Assembly (NCBI GenBank): GCA_963833885.1
Contig: CAWHZU010000001.1
Location: 124,001 to 188,000, forward strand
Source of the DNA: JASHPR01 sp963833885
Lineage (GTDB): Bacteria > Actinomycetota > Actinomycetes > Streptosporangiales > Streptosporangiaceae
Direction of reading: 5' to 3'
DNA length: 64,000 bases
The notes under the pieces are model-generated. The model had not been told where the DNA came from, searched no databases, and saw only the letters and a program-made list of their open reading frames with translations. This document shows, piece after piece, positions 16,186 through 24,458 of this stretch. Numbering within the stretch: the first letter of the stretch is position 1; every line of letters begins with the position of its first letter. Made by a program: the position numbers and the translations under genes.

Positions 16186-16784
16186 CCGCCACCTCCGTTG
16201 ACGTCGGCGATCGCCGACACGACGGCGTAGGGCAGGTACCGCGAGTGCACCAGGAGCGCCCGGGCCACCGCTCTGATCTTGAGACGCTGCGGGGTCAGCA
16301 GCCGCTCGCTGTACCGCCACGCGGCGCATTCGTCGCTGCCGAACCGCTGCCCGAGGGTCTTGCGGAAGCGCCGTGCGTCCCCGCCGTCGCTCTTCCAGGT
16401 GGGCAGCCAAGCCCGCAGGTCCTCGTCGCGCTCGAGCATGGACCAGGTCCGCAGCCGTTCTGCGATCTGGCCGGCCGCGTCGATCACGAACGCCCGGTCG
16501 CTGGCCCCCCTGATGCCGTGCACGCGGCCTTCCTTGCCGCAGGCGTGGTGGATGCTGGCCGAGCTGAACCGCGCGCCTACGGTCAGCGCTGCTACCGCGT
16601 GGCCAGCCTCGTGCCAGGCCGTCTCGACCGCCTGCGTCCTGGCTGGCGCGAACGTGGGGTAGCAGCCGCAGTCATACCGCTGCCGGATCCAGTTGCCGTT
16701 CACGATCGACTCGTCGTCGTAGCGGATGACCCGGTCCAGCTCGGCCCGGATCCCGGCAAGGACGCGCTCTTCTGCGGGTTTCAT
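16182..16784 (-). CDS. HExxH zinc-metallopeptidase-like protein (M41-like)
   Basis: 200 aa. The core reads ETAWHEAGHAVAALTVGARF, an HExxH zinc site in the context typical of FtsH-type M41 peptidase domains, but there is no AAA domain. An Asp/Glu third ligand could be supplied by the IDAAGQIAERL helix. There is no signal peptide, so it appears cytosolic. The start is ATG 16784, seven bases after the stop of the channel-like gene; the longer open frame upstream is antisense repeat coding. Protease activity is inferred from the motif only. Confidence 0.75.
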   Translation of the reverse strand: MKPAEERVLAGIRAELDRVIRYDDESIVNGNWIRQRYDCGCYPTFAPARTQAVETAWHEAGHAVAALTVGARFSSASIHHACGKEGRVHGIRGASDRAFVIDAAGQIAERLRTWSMLERDEDLRAWLPTWKSDGGDARRFRKTLGQRFGSDECAAWRYSERLLTPQRLKIRAVARALLVHSRYLPYAVVSAIADVNGGGG

Positions 16785-16791
16785 CGCTGCG

Positions 16792-18030
16792 CTACTTGGT
16801 CGGGTTGCCTTCGGCCGGCGCGCCGTGGGTCGGCTTGCCGTGGGTCGGCTTGCCATCGGCCTGCCTGCCTTCGGCCGGCCTGGCATGGGTCGGCTTGCCT
16901 TCGGTCTGCTTGCCATCTGGCGGCTTGCCCTCGGGAGGCCGGATCGGCGCGATCTGAGGCCTAGGGTGCGGCCGCGGGCCGGACCATAGCGCGGGCACGA
17001 CGTCGAGGGCGTAGGCGATCGCGTAAGCGGCCTGCTCGTAGTTGACGCGCCAGCCCACGAAGTCCGGCCAGGCCTCCTCCGGCTTGCGGTCGATCGGGAA
17101 GCTCACCTTTTCCATCCGGGCCACCGCGTCGACGAACTCCTCGTAAGTGATGCTGATCCCGGCGCTCGGGTCGGGCTCGGCCGGGACGTCGAGGCCCATG
17201 GCCCGCGCGACGTCGCTGAAGCAGATGAACCCGCTGCGCAGGCACAGCCGGGCGGGGACCACCGGTGCCTGCTTCGGGGACAGGACGAGGAACAGCGCGG
17301 CGGAGTCGAGGACCGAGAGCAGCCCAGTCACCCAGGACGACATCGGCTTCGGTGACCGGAACCTGACCAGCGGCAGGTAGGTGGTGTGGCTCTCGGCCAC
17401 ATCCGCGGCCCAGCGTTCCCACGCCGCGTACAGGTCGGGCAGGGTATCGATCGTCGACATGCCCGAGCCCAGCGCGTAGTGGGTGCGGGCCAGCAGTTCG
17501 GGACCCCACGACGGGACGCCGGCCCTGGCGTTCAGCAGCGCCACCTCGGTCTCACGCCGGTTGAACGCCGAGTACAAGGTGGGCAGGTAGGCGATCTGCA
17601 GCGTGACGGTGATGATGCCGGTCAGTGAGGCGATGTCCAGGATGGTCCGCTGCGTCGCCCCGGCCAACGGCTCCCAGCCGATCTCGAACATCGCCGGGCC
17701 CGCGGTCGTGAACGCGACCGTCACGTCGCTGACGAACGGCCATAGCAGCAACGAGTAGCCGACGAAGAAGATCGCCAGCCAGGCGACGAGCTGCATCAGC
17801 AAGATCACCGCTGCCTGCCCGGCCATCAGCCGGTCGCGCCGCTTGTGATCCTTGATTGCCTTCGCTCCGACGCCGTAGCCGAAGCTCACGATCTTGTCGA
17901 CCCAGCGCGTCAGCCAGCTGCCGACCGGCCTCGGCACGATCACGGTGCCGATCATGCTCCGGGCCGCGGTCCAGATGAGCAGTACGCCAACCGCGGCAAC
18001 AATGGCGCGCACCGCGAGCGGCACCACCAT
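16792..18030 (-). CDS. Channel-like integral membrane protein with repeat tail
   Basis: 412 aa. There is one N-terminal helix, then two closely spaced helices (about residues 70-105) around a re-entrant-like FTTAGPAMFEIGWEPL, followed by a further helix (IITVTLQIAYLPTLYSAF). The layout resembles two-TM potassium-channel relatives found in actinobacteria, but the TVGYG filter is absent, so ion selectivity is doubtful. A soluble region of about 220 residues follows. The last 50 residues are five-residue repeats (GKPTH, AEGRQ, DGKPT types). It heads the operon with the HExxH and MmcQ genes. Confidence 0.75.
   Translation of the reverse strand: MVVPLAVRAIVAAVGVLLIWTAARSMIGTVIVPRPVGSWLTRWVDKIVSFGYGVGAKAIKDHKRRDRLMAGQAAVILLMQLVAWLAIFFVGYSLLLWPFVSDVTVAFTTAGPAMFEIGWEPLAGATQRTILDIASLTGIITVTLQIAYLPTLYSAFNRRETEVALLNARAGVPSWGPELLARTHYALGSGMSTIDTLPDLYAAWERWAADVAESHTTYLPLVRFRSPKPMSSWVTGLLSVLDSAALFLVLSPKQAPVVPARLCLRSGFICFSDVARAMGLDVPAEPDPSAGISITYEEFVDAVARMEKVSFPIDRKPEEAWPDFVGWRVNYEQAAYAIAYALDVVPALWSGPRPHPRPQIAPIRPPEGKPPDGKQTEGKPTHARPAEGRQADGKPTHGKPTHGAPAEGNPTK
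16796..16935 (-). repeat. 15-bp-period repeats encoding the Gly-Lys-Pro-Thr tail
   Basis: Imperfect units alternating 'cggcttgcc' and 'gtgggt/ttcggc' repeat about nine times with a 15-bp period (five codons), forming the extreme C terminus of the channel-like protein. Confidence 0.75.
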
Positions 18031-18238
18031 GGCTCTCCTCGACTCCTCCCCCCGCTGCCTGGGCCTGGACCGGCTATCCGCGGAACAGTATCAGCCGCCC
18101 CAGCCTGCGGCACGGTCCGGCGAGCGCATATGCCTTATGCGCCATTTACCGGCGGCTTGCATGGACTCGCCCAAGCGGGGTAGCTGAGCGCCCGCAGGCG
18201 CACCAAAACCGCTCCGTCTGCAGGAGGAAGTGATCCAT

Positions 18239-18907
18239 ATGAACGGGATGCTGCGGGTTCGCAGAAGCCGCGGCGTGCTCAGCGGCCTGCTGCTGGTCCT
18301 GCTGGGCATTTGGGGCGCTCTTATCCCCTTTATCGGCCCGTATTTCCATTATGCGTACACGCCGGACAAGGCGTGGACCTACACCACCGGCCGGCTCTGG
18401 CTCGACATCCTGCCGGGCGCCGCGGCCTTCCTCGGCGGCCTGATCGTGCTGACGAGCTCTTACCGGCCGACCGCGCACTTCGGTGCCTGGCTTGCCGTGC
18501 TCAGCGGCGCGTGGTTCGCGCTCGGCGGCCTGATCGGCCCGACCTGGGTCAAGATGCAGATGGTGCCGGGAACGCCGGTTGGTGACACGGCCACCCGCAC
18601 GCTCGAGCAGATCGGGTTCTTCACCGGGCTCGGTGTCGCGATCGTGCTGCTCGCCGCGATGGCCCTCGGCCGGTTCTCCGTGATCAGCGTCGGCGACGCC
18701 AGGCGCGCCGCGCGCGTGGCGGACGAGACCCGGGTGGCGGACGAGACCCCCGCGACGGACGAGACCCCGGCAGCGGACGAGACCCCCGCGGACAGCACGA
18801 CCAGCACCGGCCGCGGGCGGTTCACGCTCCGGCGCCGGGTGACGACCACGGACGAGACGGACGAGGCGCCTGCCACCGAGGAGACGGCCGCCGCCTCGCG
18901 GAGCTAA
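18239..18907 (+). CDS. Four-helix membrane protein with ADETP repeats
   Basis: 222 aa. Four hydrophobic helices occupy about residues 10-165 (GVLSGLLLVLLGIWGALIPF and similar), separated by a short outside loop with aromatic residues. The C-terminal 55 residues are six-residue acidic repeats (VADETR, VADETP, ATDETP, AADETP). The start is the ATG at 18239, 11 bases after AGGAGG; a GTG nine bases upstream is too close to the site. The family is unknown to me; similar proteins are common in actinobacteria. Confidence 0.75.
   Translation: MNGMLRVRRSRGVLSGLLLVLLGIWGALIPFIGPYFHYAYTPDKAWTYTTGRLWLDILPGAAAFLGGLIVLTSSYRPTAHFGAWLAVLSGAWFALGGLIGPTWVKMQMVPGTPVGDTATRTLEQIGFFTGLGVAIVLLAAMALGRFSVISVGDARRAARVADETRVADETPATDETPAADETPADSTTSTGRGRFTLRRRVTTTDETDEAPATEETAAASRS
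18716..18787 (+). repeat. Four 18-bp coding repeats
   Basis: Four consecutive units of 18 bp encode V/A-A/T-D-E-T-P/R in the C-terminal tail of the four-helix membrane protein. Confidence 0.75.
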
Positions 18908-19003
18908 CCACGTGCCGGGCGCGTCGGCGATCCCGCTCCGTCGGCGCGCCCGCCCGCTTCCGGTGCACGGCACCGGCCAGGCCTAGCGCGGGCTGGAGGA
19001 GAG

Positions 19004-19222
19004 ATGGTCAACCGCTCCCGGAGACGGGCGCGCTCAGGCGGCCGGCGATGGCGGCCGCGGCGCAGGCTCACCGGATGCCTGCTGTGGGTTGTGGGCCTCA
19101 TCGTCGTCTTAATCGTCTTGTCGCTGCTGTTCGGCGGCTTCCGGATGGGCACCAAGGCCGACGGCGCGGGGGTCCTCTCGCCGGTGCATTACGGCGCCGT
19201 CGTCGCCGGAGGTAGCCCGTGA
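19004..19222 (+). CDS. Small single-pass membrane protein
   Basis: 72 aa. A strongly basic N terminus (RRRARSGGRRWRPRRR) precedes one hydrophobic helix (LLWVVGLIVVLIVLSLLFGG), which predicts an N-in topology, and a short outer tail. GGAGGAGAG lies directly before the ATG. The gene ends in a GTGA overlap with the DUF4230 gene, so the two are translationally coupled and probably act together. Confidence 0.7.
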   Translation: MVNRSRRRARSGGRRWRPRRRLTGCLLWVVGLIVVLIVLSLLFGGFRMGTKADGAGVLSPVHYGAVVAGGSP

Positions 19223-19905
19223 TGCGCATGCTAACCAGGGATAGCCGTGCCCGCAGGGCCGGCGCGGTCCCCGGTCTCGCCGGGAAGCTGATCGGGCTGG
19301 CCGCCGCGATCGTGGCGGTCATCGCCGCGCTGCTGGTCCTGTCCGCCGTGCGCCTGCTGCCGCAGCTGCGCAACCCGTTCGGCGAGACGACCACCGTGCG
19401 CAGCGGCCCGGTCCTGCTCAAGTCGATCACGGCGCTGAGCCGCTACGAGGCGGCCAGCGGCTCGTTCCAGGTCGTGGTCAGTCTTTCCGAGCACGCGTCG
19501 TTCATCCCGTCGTTCCTCGAGGGCAGCAACACGTTGTTCATCGGCCAGGGCACCGAGATCGCTTACGTCGACTTCGGCCACCTCAGCGGCAGCGCGATCC
19601 AGGTCTCGGCGGACCGCAAGTCGGTCACCGTCGACCTGCCGAAGGCGCAGCTCCAGCCCGCCGTGCTGAACGTCAGCCAGTCGTATGTCTTCGCGGAGCA
19701 GCAGGGCCTGCTGAACCGGGTCGGGAACTTCTTCTCCGGCAACCCGAACAGCCAGCAGCAGGTCTACATCCAGGCCCAGAAGAAGATCGAGACCGCGGCC
19801 AAGAAGAGCCCGCTGCTGTCCGAGGCGCAGCGGAACACCACCGGCATGCTCGACGGCATGCTGCACTCGCTGGGGTTCCAGCAGGTCACCGTCAGATTCG
19901 CCTGA
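19219..19905 (+). CDS. DUF4230-domain membrane-anchored protein
   Basis: 228 aa. One N-terminal membrane helix (LIGLAAAIVAVIAALLVLSAV, about residues 24-44) is followed by an extracytoplasmic DUF4230 domain, recognised from LLKSITALSRYEAASGSFQV, IPSFLEGSNTLFIGQGT and SADRKSVTVDLP. The function is unknown. GGAGG precedes both a GTG (19219) and an ATG (19222) start; the GTG overlaps the stop of the preceding small membrane protein. Confidence 0.88.
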   Translation: MMRMLTRDSRARRAGAVPGLAGKLIGLAAAIVAVIAALLVLSAVRLLPQLRNPFGETTTVRSGPVLLKSITALSRYEAASGSFQVVVSLSEHASFIPSFLEGSNTLFIGQGTEIAYVDFGHLSGSAIQVSADRKSVTVDLPKAQLQPAVLNVSQSYVFAEQQGLLNRVGNFFSGNPNSQQQVYIQAQKKIETAAKKSPLLSEAQRNTTGMLDGMLHSLGFQQVTVRFA

Positions 19906-20046
19906 CGACATCCCAACTCTGACCAGGAGCCTGAACGGGAGGCTCCGCCTTATCGGGCACAATCGGCTCGGCGGCGTCGACCGCGCTGCTAGGCGTCGCG
20001 GACGGCACCTTCGGCCGGCCGGCGAGGGGCGAGGACGTGGCGTGTT

Positions 20047-20802
20047 CTAGGAACGCAGGTAGGAGGCGCCGTTGAGGTCGAGGATGGCGCCGCTGGCCCA
20101 TTCGGCCTGTGGCGATGCTAGGTACAGCACCGCGGCGGCGATCTCCTCAGGCTCGGCGACGCGCTGAAACGGGCTCTGCGCGCGGATCGCGTCTCCGCCG
20201 GGCGAGGCGAGGTGTGTCGAGGCCATGTCGGTGTCGACGAACCCGGGCGCCACCGTGGCGACCGTGATGCCGTGCGGAGCGAGGGCGATCGCCAGCGACT
20301 GGCCGAACGCGTTCAGGCCGGCCTTGCTCGCGCCGTAGGCCGGCTGGCCCGGCTCCCCGCGGAACGCGCCGCGGGAGGACACGTTGACGATGCGTCCCGG
20401 TCGCTTTCCGCTGACCATGTGCTGCACCACGCACCAGGTCACGTTCGCGGGGCCGACGAGGTTGACGCCCAGGGTCTGCTGCCAGGCCGCCTGCCACTCG
20501 GCGTACGACACCTCGGTGATCGGGTGTGCGGTGAAGACGCCGGCGTTGTTCACCAGGACGTCCAGCCCGCCCAGCACGTCCCAGGCGCGGTCCACCATGC
20601 GGCGGGCATCGTCTGGGTCGGTCAGATCGGCCTGCACCACCACGTGCCCGTCGCCAGCCAGCCCGGCCGCCACGTCGGCAGCGAGGCGCGCCGAGTCCCG
20701 GTGGTGCACCGCGACCCGGTCACCCTGCTCGGCGAACGCCTGGGCGATGGCCCGGCCGATGCCCCTCGACGCTCCGGTCACCAAGATCGTTCGGTTTGCC
20801 AC
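20047..20802 (-). CDS. Classical SDR-family oxidoreductase (FabG-like)
   Basis: 251 aa with the whole classical motif set: TGASRGIG (about residues 9-16), NNAG, catalytic Ser in NVSSRGAF, YGASK active-site Tyr/Lys, and PGFVDTDM. It should catalyse NAD(P)-dependent reduction or oxidation of an alcohol/ketone. Length and motifs resemble 3-oxoacyl-ACP reductases, but the isolated position does not support a fatty-acid role. Contrast the SDR at 629-1411, which lacks the catalytic residues. Confidence 0.9.
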   Translation of the reverse strand: MANRTILVTGASRGIGRAIAQAFAEQGDRVAVHHRDSARLAADVAAGLAGDGHVVVQADLTDPDDARRMVDRAWDVLGGLDVLVNNAGVFTAHPITEVSYAEWQAAWQQTLGVNLVGPANVTWCVVQHMVSGKRPGRIVNVSSRGAFRGEPGQPAYGASKAGLNAFGQSLAIALAPHGITVATVAPGFVDTDMASTHLASPGGDAIRAQSPFQRVAEPEEIAAAVLYLASPQAEWASGAILDLNGASYLRS

Positions 20803-20861
20803 CCATCGACCCTAGTGGGCCGCCTGTTGGCCGCCCCAGCCTGGCCGGCGTCTGGCCGCGG

Positions 20862-21065
20862 TCAGCCGCTACCGGACGCGTAGTCCTCCGCGTTGTGCAA
20901 GTAGCGGACGATCTGGTCGCGCAGGTCCACCAGGTCCTCGCCGTGGACCATCACCGGGGGAACGGCCCCCCGGATTCGTGCATGCCACAGCCGGTCAATG
21001 CCCTGCCATGCCTCCCAGCCGGGAAACTCACCCGCGAGCCCGGCGGTGTCATTGCTGCCATCCAT
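20862..21065 (-). CDS. Conserved small actinobacterial protein, divergent from GntR gene
   Basis: 67 aa if translation starts at the ATG at 21065 (71 aa from the ATG at 21077). The pattern EFPGWEAWQGIDRLWHARI, then PPVMVHGEDLVDLRDQI, resembles a widespread small family with no assigned function. A plausible -10 box TATGAT lies at 21073-21078 on this strand, seven bases before 21065, which favours a leaderless transcript starting at MDGSND. The gene is divergent from the GntR-like regulator, a common pairing in actinobacteria. Confidence 0.7.
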   Translation of the reverse strand: MDGSNDTAGLAGEFPGWEAWQGIDRLWHARIRGAVPPVMVHGEDLVDLRDQIVRYLHNAEDYASGSG

Positions 21066-21131
21066 GAGCTCGATCATACAGCCATGTCAAGGCATGCTAA
21101 GCAATGGCTTGTCTGGTTTCCGCATGTCGCA

Positions 21132-21149
21132 GCCGGTTAAGTTACCGGC
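21132..21149. promoter_or_regulatory. Palindrome just before the GntR start
   Basis: GCCGGT (21132-21137) and ACCGGC (21144-21149) form perfect six-base arms around six bases, ending at the base before the GTG start codon. Its position fits an autoregulatory operator; binding is not shown. Confidence 0.45.
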
Positions 21150-21443
21150 GTGAAGATCGACGAGACGTCGCCGGAGCACCCGTACCTGCAGCTCGCAGGG
21201 CTTTTGCGGGCGGACATTATGTCTGGCAAGATCACGAACCAGCTACCGTCGATCACCAAGCTAACCGAGGAAACCCGGCTTGCCGTAGGAACGGTGCGCC
21301 GGGCGATCAACATCCTGGTCAAGGAGGGACTGGTCGAGACCGTCCCGGGCCGGGGAACGTTCGTAATCGAGCAGCGGTCATCGCAGGCAAGGCGAACGCC
21401 CGCCACCGGCCGCCAGCGGCCCCACCCTCACGTCGACCACTAG
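21150..21443 (+). CDS. GntR-type winged-helix regulator, DNA-binding domain only
   Basis: 97 aa. A GntR N-terminal domain (YLQLAGLLRADIMSGKI, then LPSITKLTEETRLAVGTVRRAINILVKEG with the closing beta-wing PGRGTFVI) is present, but there is no effector-binding domain, only a 20-residue basic tail. Compact proteins of this type control small divergent genes in actinobacteria. Start GTG 21150; no clear ribosome site precedes it, so leaderless translation is possible. Confidence 0.87.
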   Translation: MKIDETSPEHPYLQLAGLLRADIMSGKITNQLPSITKLTEETRLAVGTVRRAINILVKEGLVETVPGRGTFVIEQRSSQARRTPATGRQRPHPHVDH

Positions 21444-21527
21444 GCTTCCGGCTCTCCGCCGGCACTGCTCAGCCGGCTCCTCCGCGCCGGGCCCTGTCCC
21501 GATCCGCGCAAACGGGCGGAAGATGGG

Positions 21528-22808
21528 ATGGACGCCAGCTGGGCGAAGCGAGTGCACGAAAGCAGGGAGGCGGGCTACTTGAAGCCTCGGGAGATCCGTG
21601 AACTGGTGCGGCTGCGTGGTTTCGAGCCGGATCGCGACCGGCGGATCCTGCGCCGGTGCCACGACATCGATGACCTCAGGCGTGCCGCGCAGCGCCGGCT
21701 GCCAAGGCCGGTTTTCGGCTACGCCGACGGCGCAGCCGATGAGGAGCTGACGTTGCGCGCCAACCGGGCCGCGCTGCGGCGGTGGCGGTTCCGGCCTCGG
21801 GTGCTGCGTAACGTGTCCGAGCCAGACCTGTCCACGTCTTTCTTCGGCTCCGAGCTGCCAGCGCCGATCGGGCTCGCTCCCACCGGTTTTACCCGGGTCT
21901 TTCACCCGGACGGGGAACTGGCGGCGGCGAGGGGGGCGATGTCACGCGGCCTGCCGTACGGCCTGTCGACGTGCGGCACGTACACGATCGAGGAACTGGC
22001 GGCGACAGGACACCCCGACCTGTGGTTCCAGCTCTACGTGCTGCGTGACCGCAAGCTCACGGTGGACCTCGTCGACCGGGCTGCCGCGGCGGGCTTCAAG
22101 GTGATGGAGATCACGGTGGACACCGCGGTGAGCGGCCGCCGGACCCGGGACCTGCGCAGTGGGTTCACGGCCCCGCCCACGCTTACCGCCCGTGCCCTGC
22201 TCGACATCACGGTGCGTCCCGGCTACTGGGTGTCCATGCTGCGCGCCCCGGCGCTCAAATACTCCAGCTTCACCGCGCCGGGGGAGGGCGGCCTCAGCAC
22301 GATCGCCGACGTCATCGGAATGTTCGACCCCGCCCTGAACTGGGATGATCTTGACGACCTCCGCGCCCGCTGGCCTGGCAAGCTCGTGCTCAAGGGCCCG
22401 GTCGGCCCGGCCGATGCTGCTCGGGCCGTGGCTGCTGGGGTCGACGGCATCCACCTCTCCAACCACGGGGGCCGCCAGCTTGACCGCTGTGTCCCAGCGA
22501 TCGACCTGGTCCGGCCGGTCCGGGAGGCGGTCGGCGGGCAGGTCGCCGTCATAGCCGACTCGGGTATCCGCCATGGTTCCGACGTGGCCGTGGCGATCGC
22601 GCGGGGCGCAGACCTGTGCATGATCGGCCGCGGGTACCTGTACGGCCTGGCCGCAGCCGGGCAGCCGGGCGTCGAGCACGCCATCGACCTGCTGACCGCT
22701 CAACTGCGGCGCACCATGCAGCTTCTGGGCGTCACAACGATCGAGGAACTAGGGAAGCACGGAGACGAGCTCGTGGTCCCGGCCGGAGATCAGGGCCGCA
22801 TCGCGTAA
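21528..22808 (+). CDS. FMN-dependent alpha-hydroxy-acid oxidase/dehydrogenase (LldD family)
   Basis: 426 aa, slightly longer than the 380-400 aa typical of the family. FMN-barrel signatures: FGYADGAADEE, GLAPTGFTR, STCGTYTIEE, WFQLYVLRDR, VLKGPVGPADA and the active-site SNHGGRQLD (about residue 310) followed by DSGIRHGSDVAVAIARGAD. It should oxidise L-lactate, glycolate, mandelate or a similar 2-hydroxy acid; the substrate is not evident. About 80 bp separate it from the GntR-like gene, which could regulate it. Confidence 0.92.
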   Translation: MDASWAKRVHESREAGYLKPREIRELVRLRGFEPDRDRRILRRCHDIDDLRRAAQRRLPRPVFGYADGAADEELTLRANRAALRRWRFRPRVLRNVSEPDLSTSFFGSELPAPIGLAPTGFTRVFHPDGELAAARGAMSRGLPYGLSTCGTYTIEELAATGHPDLWFQLYVLRDRKLTVDLVDRAAAAGFKVMEITVDTAVSGRRTRDLRSGFTAPPTLTARALLDITVRPGYWVSMLRAPALKYSSFTAPGEGGLSTIADVIGMFDPALNWDDLDDLRARWPGKLVLKGPVGPADAARAVAAGVDGIHLSNHGGRQLDRCVPAIDLVRPVREAVGGQVAVIADSGIRHGSDVAVAIARGADLCMIGRGYLYGLAAAGQPGVEHAIDLLTAQLRRTMQLLGVTTIEELGKHGDELVVPAGDQGRIA

Positions 22809-22836
22809 CGGCCCGTGCTCGGGCGTCAGCCTGGCC

Positions 22837-22881
22837 GCTGCATTGGTTGCACCACAAATGATATTTGGGGACCAATGCGGC
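22837..22881. terminator. Nested hairpin downstream of the hydroxy-acid oxidase
   Basis: Outer arms 22837-22847 and 22871-22881 pair over 11 bp with one mismatch; an inner CAAAT/ATTTG pair lies in the spacer. It is 29 bp after the oxidase stop. There is no T-tract. Two further perfect palindromes follow at 22911-22923 and 22926-22936. Confidence 0.5.
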
Positions 22882-23013
22882 AACGCCACGGCGAATGGTC
22901 GACCGCGCACGTGCCAATGGCACTAATACCCGGTATCGGCAGCCAACCTGCGGGCAGGCGCCGCTGCCCCAGGAGGAGCGCGCCGCTGCAGCGGCTTCCG
23001 CGAACCGGCAGCC

Positions 23014-23244
23014 TTAAAGCTTGGTCAGCTTGTTGTACGGGGTGGTGATCCGCTCCTGCTGGGTGCCGAAGTCGACGAGGACGGCGATCTCCTCTTCGAC
23101 GCCGATAACCACGCCGAGCCCGTACTTGTCGTGGGTCACCTGGTCATTCAGCGCGTAGCTGTCAACGTGCCTGACCGGCTGGGGGAAGTTATTGAAAGGG
23201 CTTCCTGGGATGTAGCGCCGAGTGGCGGCGCGAGCTGCTTTCAC
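23014..23244 (-). CDS. Small tudor-like protein resembling the UvrD/PcrA C-terminal domain
   Basis: 76 aa. The sequence VDSYALNDQVTHDKYGLGVV, then IAVLVDFGTQQERITTPYNKLTKL, matches the small beta-barrel seen at the C terminus of UvrD/PcrA-type helicases (V-x-H-x-x-(F/Y)-G-x-G-x-V). In helicases this domain contacts RNA polymerase. Here it stands alone, a form that recurs in actinobacteria. GTG start, 20 bp after the AlkZ-like stop; the last gene of the ArsR-led operon. Confidence 0.78.
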   Translation of the reverse strand: MKAARAATRRYIPGSPFNNFPQPVRHVDSYALNDQVTHDKYGLGVVIGVEEEIAVLVDFGTQQERITTPYNKLTKL

Positions 23245-23264
23245 GAAATACTAGTATGACCCCC

Positions 23265-24407
23265 CTAAGGGGTTTTTGGGTGCCGCTCGCTGAGGTTGGG
23301 GTCCACAAGCTTGATTTCGATGGCCTCGGCGTCGGGTGCCACGAACGTGAGCAACCCGGTGGCCTCTGCGGTCACCCCCGCCGTCTGCTCCGCTGAGAAC
23401 TCGGTGAACGGCTCAACTCGCAGTGTAACGGTGCCGCCGCGCTGGCGTGTGATCTTCCAGGTCGCCCGCCAGAAACCGTCGATCAGCACGGTTCCGTTGC
23501 TGCCGCCCAGGCCCGGCGGCAGCGGCACGGTGCGGCGGTCGGGAATGATCCGGGTGCGGTCGGCGTGCGAGAGCAGCACGTTGTCGTACTCGGGCAGGAA
23601 CCGCGGCGGCGCCGGCATATCCGGATCGGGCCTGGGAGCGTGCGGCAGGTCGAGCAGCTCACGGCCGCCGGTGTCGCGGAACGTGCGCAGCAGTGGGCGC
23701 AGGCGCTCGGTGACCTCGCGGAGCCGGGTCAGCCCGCACCAGGCCTGGATGTCCTTGACGGTCGCCGGGCCAAACGCGGCCAGGTACCTCAGCACCAGCC
23801 CATCGAGCGAGAGGCCCGGTACGGGCAGGTCGCCGAGCCAGGCGTCGGTCGCCGTGTACGCGGCCTGGCCGGAGGAACCCCAGATCCCGCGCGGCGGAAC
23901 CTGGACGGTGGGCACCAGATGCGTGATCGCGTACGCCAGTGAGATGGGGTCGTGGCCGGGCCATCGCTGCTCGAGCAGCCTGCCGAGCTCATCGCGCGTG
24001 CGCGGCCCGTCCTGCAGCAGCGCCCGCCCGGCGTCGAGCAGCGCCGGCAGGTCGATGCCGGCCAGATTGCGGGCAAAGACCGAGGAGGCGAAGGACCGGT
24101 CAAGAAAGGGCTGCATCAGCCGGCGCACGGCCACGCCGTCGCCGGCGGCGACCAGGTGGATCGTGTTCCGCATCAGGTGCGTGCGCACGACCGCCCGCTG
24201 GGCCAGCAGTTCCGCCAGGTGGTCGGTACGGAAGCCGGCCAGCCGCGTCCACAGGGCGACGTATGGTGCGTTCGGCGCCTGGGCCTGCATTCCCGCCAGG
24301 TGCTCGACGGCCGCCAGCGGACCCATGTCCTCCCGGCGCAGCAGCAGCTGGCGCTCGAGCAGTGCGCGATTGAGTGCTCGCTGGCCGAGTACCTCCGGCT
24401 CAGGCAA
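23265..24407 (-). CDS. HTH_42 winged-helix protein (AlkZ/YcaQ-like)
   Basis: 380 aa. Signatures of the HTH_42/AlkZ-like family: RALNRALLERQLLLRRE at the N terminus, VEHLAGMQAQAPNAPYVALW with a QxQ motif (about residues 41-43), VRTHLMRNTIHLV, and VLRYLAAFGPATVKDIQAW in the winged helix. In AlkZ a Q-x-Q pair forms the catalytic site for removal of alkylated or cross-linked bases. Retention of QAQ suggests DNA glycosylase potential, but many family members are uncharacterised. TTG start. It shares the family and layout with the gene at 27026-28156. Confidence 0.87.
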   Translation of the reverse strand: MPEPEVLGQRALNRALLERQLLLRREDMGPLAAVEHLAGMQAQAPNAPYVALWTRLAGFRTDHLAELLAQRAVVRTHLMRNTIHLVAAGDGVAVRRLMQPFLDRSFASSVFARNLAGIDLPALLDAGRALLQDGPRTRDELGRLLEQRWPGHDPISLAYAITHLVPTVQVPPRGIWGSSGQAAYTATDAWLGDLPVPGLSLDGLVLRYLAAFGPATVKDIQAWCGLTRLREVTERLRPLLRTFRDTGGRELLDLPHAPRPDPDMPAPPRFLPEYDNVLLSHADRTRIIPDRRTVPLPPGLGGSNGTVLIDGFWRATWKITRQRGGTVTLRVEPFTEFSAEQTAGVTAEATGLLTFVAPDAEAIEIKLVDPNLSERHPKTP

Positions 24408-24458
24408 CGGATAGCTCCGGCACGAGCGATGAATGTACCGCAGCCGCTGCGGCCCGGG

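Noticed and set aside
23262..23275. CCCC-TAA-GGGG-TTTTT looking like an intrinsic terminator on the plus strand
   Set aside because: The stem has only four base pairs, sits on the stop codon of a minus-strand gene and points the wrong way for the flanking operon.
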